DNA of 8,538 nucleotides. Source: Nautiliaceae bacterium (GTDB lineage Bacteria > Campylobacterota > Campylobacteria > Campylobacterales > Nautiliaceae). The position numbers and the translations under genes are program-made. The notes under the pieces were generated by a model that saw only the letters and a list, made by a program, of their open reading frames with translations, was not told the DNA's origin and ran no database searches. The first letter of the stretch is position 1, and every line of letters starts with the position of its first letter. Positions 5,438 through 8,538 of this stretch are shown piece after piece. The stretch spans positions 1-8,538 of the forward strand of contig JALTBU010000065.1 of the NCBI GenBank assembly GCA_027008345.1, given 5' to 3'.

Positions 5438-7606
5438 TTGGCTGAAGAAAATGTAATAGTAATAGAAGAAGGCGAAGAAAAAAAGAAAGATAATAAAAAA
5501 ATATATATTATAATCGCTCTTCTTTTAGCAGTTTTAATAATGCTTCTTCTGCTTTTGCTTGTAGTGGTAAAAAAGAAAAAAGAAGAAAAAAAACAAAGCT
5601 TCAATGTCGAAAAAATAGTCAAAAAACTTGAAAAAAAATCAATTCCCAAAGACGAACTTAAAATTCTTATAAAAAAAGCAAATATATTATATAAAATCGG
5701 GAAAAAAGAACAAGCTCTAAAAATGCTTGAAAAAATAGCCACTTATTCTGAGAGTCTTTCTTTATATAATTTAGGGGTTATAAAACTTCAAGAAAAAAAA
5801 TATAAAGAAGCCTTACAATACTTTCAAAAAGCCATAAAAAATAAAGATTCAAGAACTCTCAGTGCTATAAATGCCGCTTATGCAGCTTTAATGTTAAATA
5901 ATAAACCACTTTTTAAATATTATATAAATTTAGCTTATTTATATCTTCCTGAACTTGCCAAAAATAAAAATTACCCTTATTATTACGCCGTAGTGATGTA
6001 TTACAAAGGATATGAATATGAAACTATTCCAGCCCTTAAAATAAAAACGGATTATGAACCAAATAAAATTTTATCAGCAGTATATGAATACTTAAAAGAC
6101 CCTTTTAATGCACAAAAATACGAAAAAAATCCTCTTTATAAAGGCTTGGAACTTGCACAAATCGGCGAATATCAGCTGGCAAGAGATTATCTTCAAAACA
6201 CTTCTGCCCCAGAGGGGGAATTTGCCCTTGGACTTGTCGATTTAAAACTTGGGCTTTATAAAAATGCTTCCATAATTTTCAAAAAATATCAAAACCAAAA
6301 TATATTTCCCATATTCGCATACCTTAAACCTTCTCTTTTTGATATAAAAACAGCTCAAAAAGAATTTAAAAACAACTTTTTAGCAAACAAAAAAGATTTT
6401 TACGACCTATTTTTTTATTATGCACCTTATAAAGTAATTAATATGAATAAAACTATTGAATATCTTCAAAAAGGAATTGCCGGTATTCCGCTTGGCTCAA
6501 TAGAAGAAGCTCAAAGCTCTCTTTCAAAAAGTGCGTTTTTATCAAATTTAAATTTACAAATAGCAAAGGCAATTAGACTTGCGTTAAAAGGACATATATT
6601 TTTGGCAAATAAAGAATTTAAAAAACTTTACCAAAAAAGAAAAGATTCATATATCATCAATTACAATCTTGCTTTAACATATGCACAGCTTGGAGACTAC
6701 AAAAAGGCTTATATACACTTTTTAAAAGCTTACCATCTAAATCCTTATGATTTAAAAAGCGGAATTTTTGCACTTTATGCAGCAGACAAAACCAATATAC
6801 AAAATCAATATCTCATAGCCTCAATAAAAGACGACCTCACAGACAAAACAGAGCTTGAAAATGCAATGCTTGCAATTTATACAGGCGATACTGTCACAAT
6901 GGCAGCATTTAGTGAAAAACCTGTAAAAGACAAACCTTTATGGATTCTAACTGACCTTACAATAAAAGCTATTTTTAATAAAGATTATTTAAATGAAGCC
7001 ATTAGACTTAACAGTATGTTTGAAAATGATTTAATAAGTAATCTCTTATATTTTTACGCCCAAAATAAAAACCTGCCTGTAAATAAAATTGCACAAAAAT
7101 ACCAGGCGTTTTTTTATCATTTAATCCCTTATTTAAATGAGTTTTACTACGGTGCATCGGTTGCAAGAGAATGGTTTTTTGATTTTGCAAGAATTTCTGG
7201 ACTTATGAACAGAGTTAGAATACTGCTTGTAAAAAAAGCAAAAGAAGAAAATTTCGATATTATTCCAATACTTAAAAGACTTGCTTTTGCCGATTTCTAC
7301 ACACAACATTTTGAAGAAAGCTATACAATTTATAATGATTTGATTAACAATAAAAACATCAATGACGCCAAAACACTCTATTATGCCGCAACAGCGGCAA
7401 TAGGTGCAGGACATCATAATAATGCAATAGCACTTATGACACTTGCAAAACTTAAAAACCCACTTTACGCTGAACCACGTTTTGCCCTTGGTCTTTTATG
7501 GCAAGAAGCAAATAATCTAAATGCCGCTTCAATACAATATTCTAAAATCCCAAACGGTTTCAAAAGCCAATTTTTTAATTTTAACATAAAACAAATTAAT
7601 GAATAA
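5438..7606 (+). CDS. pflB: Membrane-anchored TPR protein, probable flagellar motor scaffold PflB
   Basis: The 722-residue product has a charged N-terminus (1-21, acidic then Lys-rich), one hydrophobic helix (22-44, mostly Leu/Ile/Val), a Lys/Glu-rich linker and then a long helical-repeat region. TPR-like units are clear at about 108-141 (SLYNLGVIKLQEKKYKEAL), 261-290, 409-442 (YNLALTYAQLGDYKKAYIHF), 646-675 and 679-712; the middle is more divergent but still helical. This matches PflB, the bitopic protein that in Campylobacter works with PflA to position the stators around the flagellar motor, with TPRs in the periplasm. Context agrees: from memory, C. jejuni pflB (Cj0390) directly follows serS (Cj0389), and H. 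pylori HP1479 neighbours serS HP1480. Here the gene follows serS by eight bases with a TTG start. It seems somewhat shorter than the Campylobacter protein. The fold is certain; the PflB identity rests on architecture and synteny, and a general TPR protein remains the alternative. Confidence 0.75.
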   Translation: MAEENVIVIEEGEEKKKDNKKIYIIIALLLAVLIMLLLLLLVVVKKKKEEKKQSFNVEKIVKKLEKKSIPKDELKILIKKANILYKIGKKEQALKMLEKIATYSESLSLYNLGVIKLQEKKYKEALQYFQKAIKNKDSRTLSAINAAYAALMLNNKPLFKYYINLAYLYLPELAKNKNYPYYYAVVMYYKGYEYETIPALKIKTDYEPNKILSAVYEYLKDPFNAQKYEKNPLYKGLELAQIGEYQLARDYLQNTSAPEGEFALGLVDLKLGLYKNASIIFKKYQNQNIFPIFAYLKPSLFDIKTAQKEFKNNFLANKKDFYDLFFYYAPYKVINMNKTIEYLQKGIAGIPLGSIEEAQSSLSKSAFLSNLNLQIAKAIRLALKGHIFLANKEFKKLYQKRKDSYIINYNLALTYAQLGDYKKAYIHFLKAYHLNPYDLKSGIFALYAADKTNIQNQYLIASIKDDLTDKTELENAMLAIYTGDTVTMAAFSEKPVKDKPLWILTDLTIKAIFNKDYLNEAIRLNSMFENDLISNLLYFYAQNKNLPVNKIAQKYQAFFYHLIPYLNEFYYGASVAREWFFDFARISGLMNRVRILLVKKAKEENFDIIPILKRLAFADFYTQHFEESYTIYNDLINNKNINDAKTLYYAATAAIGAGHHNNAIALMTLAKLKNPLYAEPRFALGLLWQEANNLNAASIQYSKIPNGFKSQFFNFNIKQINE

Positions 7607-7622
7607 TTAATGCTCTTTGAGG

Positions 7623-7628
7623 TATAAT
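7623..7628 (+). promoter_or_regulatory. -10 hexamer of the Bax inhibitor-1 family gene
   Basis: A perfect TATAAT lies in the 42-base gap after the TPR gene, 21 bases before the ATG at 7649, with the AAGGA ribosome site (7639-7643) between them. No -35 is evident. It suggests the membrane-protein gene and the following thiamine gene form their own transcript, although read-through from pflB is not excluded because no terminator is seen. Confidence 0.55.
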
Positions 7629-7648
7629 ACAAACAAAAAAGGACAAAA

Positions 7649-8386
7649 ATGAAATTTTCGTCAAAAGATTTCGGCTCAAATGTAAATAAAACATTTGAGA
7701 GAGCAACTACAAATTACGAGCAGACAAATACAATTGAAAATATTAATGTATTTGTGAAAAGAGTATATCAACTGCTTGCAGGAAGTCTGCTGGCCGGAGC
7801 TGTCGGAGCTTATGTAGGAATGGGATTTGTACAAAATATGATAAATCCTGCCACAGGCAGTCTTACTTTTACTTACTGGGGAGCCGTAATCTTGGAATTT
7901 GTTTTATTAATTGGCTTAATGTTTGCAAAAAATAAAACTCCACTTAATTTAATTTTACTTTTTGCTTTTACATTTATGACAGGATTTACTCTATCACCTA
8001 CTCTTGCAATGTTTATAGCTGCAAATATGGGATATGTAATCGGTGAAGCGTTTTTACTTACTGCCGTAGCATTTGGAGGACTTACACTATTTGCAATGAA
8101 TACAAAAAGAGATTTTACAGGTATTGGGAAAATTTTATTTATTTCTTTAATAGTTTTAATAGTTGCAGGAATATTAAATATTTTCTTACATCTTCCAATG
8201 CTTCAATTATTGATTGCAAGTGTTGGGGCTATACTTTTTAGTTTTTTTATTCTTTATGACACTCAAAACATTATCAGAGGAAATATTACAAATGAAGTTG
8301 AAGCAGCAGTTGCACTTTATCTTGACTTTCTAAACCTCTTTATATCACTTCTTCAAATTTTAGGATTTTTAAATCGTGAAGAGTAA
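7649..8386 (+). CDS. Bax inhibitor-1 / YccA family inner-membrane protein
   Basis: A 245-residue multi-pass membrane protein of the BI-1 (TMBIM, UPF0005) family. Family knowledge: the B. subtilis homologue YetJ is a pH-sensitive calcium leak channel, and E. coli YccA modulates FtsH; the role in Campylobacterota is not established. Residues 1-38 are polar and probably cytoplasmic, followed by VYQLLAGSLLAGAVGAYVG and six or seven further hydrophobic segments. The most conserved part is at the C-terminus: FILYDTQNII with Asp204 and ALYLDFLNLF with Asp226, the acidic pair corresponding to the YetJ pH-sensing aspartates (by recall, Asp171 and Asp195). It ends LLQILGFL plus a short charged tail, as is typical. 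Start: ATG with AAGGA five bases upstream. The next gene begins inside its last codons. Complete and of normal length; the family call is firm, the function is not. Confidence 0.92.
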   Translation: MKFSSKDFGSNVNKTFERATTNYEQTNTIENINVFVKRVYQLLAGSLLAGAVGAYVGMGFVQNMINPATGSLTFTYWGAVILEFVLLIGLMFAKNKTPLNLILLFAFTFMTGFTLSPTLAMFIAANMGYVIGEAFLLTAVAFGGLTLFAMNTKRDFTGIGKILFISLIVLIVAGILNIFLHLPMLQLLIASVGAILFSFFILYDTQNIIRGNITNEVEAAVALYLDFLNLFISLLQILGFLNREE

Positions 8387-8538
8387 TCTTCCTCTTCGCA
8401 CTATTGATGCAAACCTCAACAGATTCAAAGAAGGTATAAGAGTTGTTGAGGATATTTTAAGATACGAATACAACTCTCCACTTGCAAAAGAGTTAAAAAC
8501 TTTAAGACACATCAAAATACCAAATTATGATGAAATTA
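8376..8538 (+). CDS. ThiD2-type thiamine biosynthesis protein (5' part only)
   Basis: The frame opens with GTG at 8376 and stays open to the window edge, 54 codons seen. The diagnostic stretch is RTIDANLNRFKEGIRVVEDI, then LRYEYNSPLAKELKTLRH. This matches the helical ThiD2 domain, which occurs alone or fused in front of ThiE (thiamine-phosphate synthase) and is reported as an alternative hydroxymethylpyrimidine-phosphate kinase. Many databases label such proteins thiamine-phosphate pyrophosphorylase. Whether a ThiE domain follows cannot be seen. Start choice: an in-frame TAA at 8370-8372 leaves GTG as the first usable codon, and AGGA at 8362-8365 is ten bases upstream. It overlaps the end of the Bax inhibitor-1 gene by 11 bases, so the two are co-transcribed and probably translationally coupled. 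Confidence 0.75.
   Translation, partial: MKSNLPLRTIDANLNRFKEGIRVVEDILRYEYNSPLAKELKTLRHIKIPNYDEI

Noticed and set aside
5580..5640. Long A runs in the TPR gene as frameshift or slippage sites
   Set aside because: They encode Lys/Glu-rich linker in A/T-rich DNA and the frame continues intact; no sign of a second frame being used.
5362..5742. Minus-strand frame of 126 codons across the serS-TPR gene junction
   Set aside because: It is a Phe/Ser-rich mirror of the Lys/Glu-rich coding strand and covers two real genes; not credible.
7008..7417. Minus-strand frames inside the TPR gene
   Set aside because: Antisense to a continuous coding frame with TPR motifs; Cys/Phe/Ile-rich with no recognisable features.

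Overview
The window looks like chromosomal DNA from a Campylobacterota (epsilonproteobacterial) organism, most likely a Nautiliales-type vent bacterium (Nautilia, Caminibacter or Lebetimonas). This rests on the low GC content, the A/T-rich codon use, the promoters built on TATAAT with little visible -35, and above all the serS gene followed immediately by a membrane-anchored TPR gene. That is the serS-pflB arrangement I recall from Campylobacter and Helicobacter. The genus is an inference from sequence character, not from a search.

Left part, minus strand (1-4110): livK (periplasmic amino-acid-binding protein) comes first, then a 234-base gap, then livH and livM (the two permeases of a branched-chain amino acid type ABC importer), then thiG (thiazole synthase, cut by the window edge). 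The ATPase genes livG and livF are not in the window; thiG occupies the place directly after livM. The livK-livH gap is not empty. It holds a promoter for livH and a possible 27-codon gene with its own TATAAT and G-rich ribosome site, inside a 13-base inverted repeat.

Right part, plus strand (4179-8538): serS (seryl-tRNA synthetase) is divergent from livK and shares a 68-base control region with it. Eight bases after serS comes a 722-residue TPR protein with one membrane helix, probably the flagellar stator-scaffold protein PflB. Next is a Bax inhibitor-1/YccA-type membrane protein with its own promoter. Last is the start of a ThiD2-type thiamine gene that overlaps the preceding gene by 11 bases and runs off the edge.

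Working together: livK, livH and livM are the uptake module; serS is translation housekeeping co-transcribed with a probable motor protein; thiG and the ThiD2-like gene at opposite ends both belong to thiamine synthesis. No tRNA, rRNA, CRISPR, insertion sequence, phage or defence gene is visible. Most of the window is ordinary; the least explained part is the livK-livH gap. No convincing intrinsic terminator was found in any gap.
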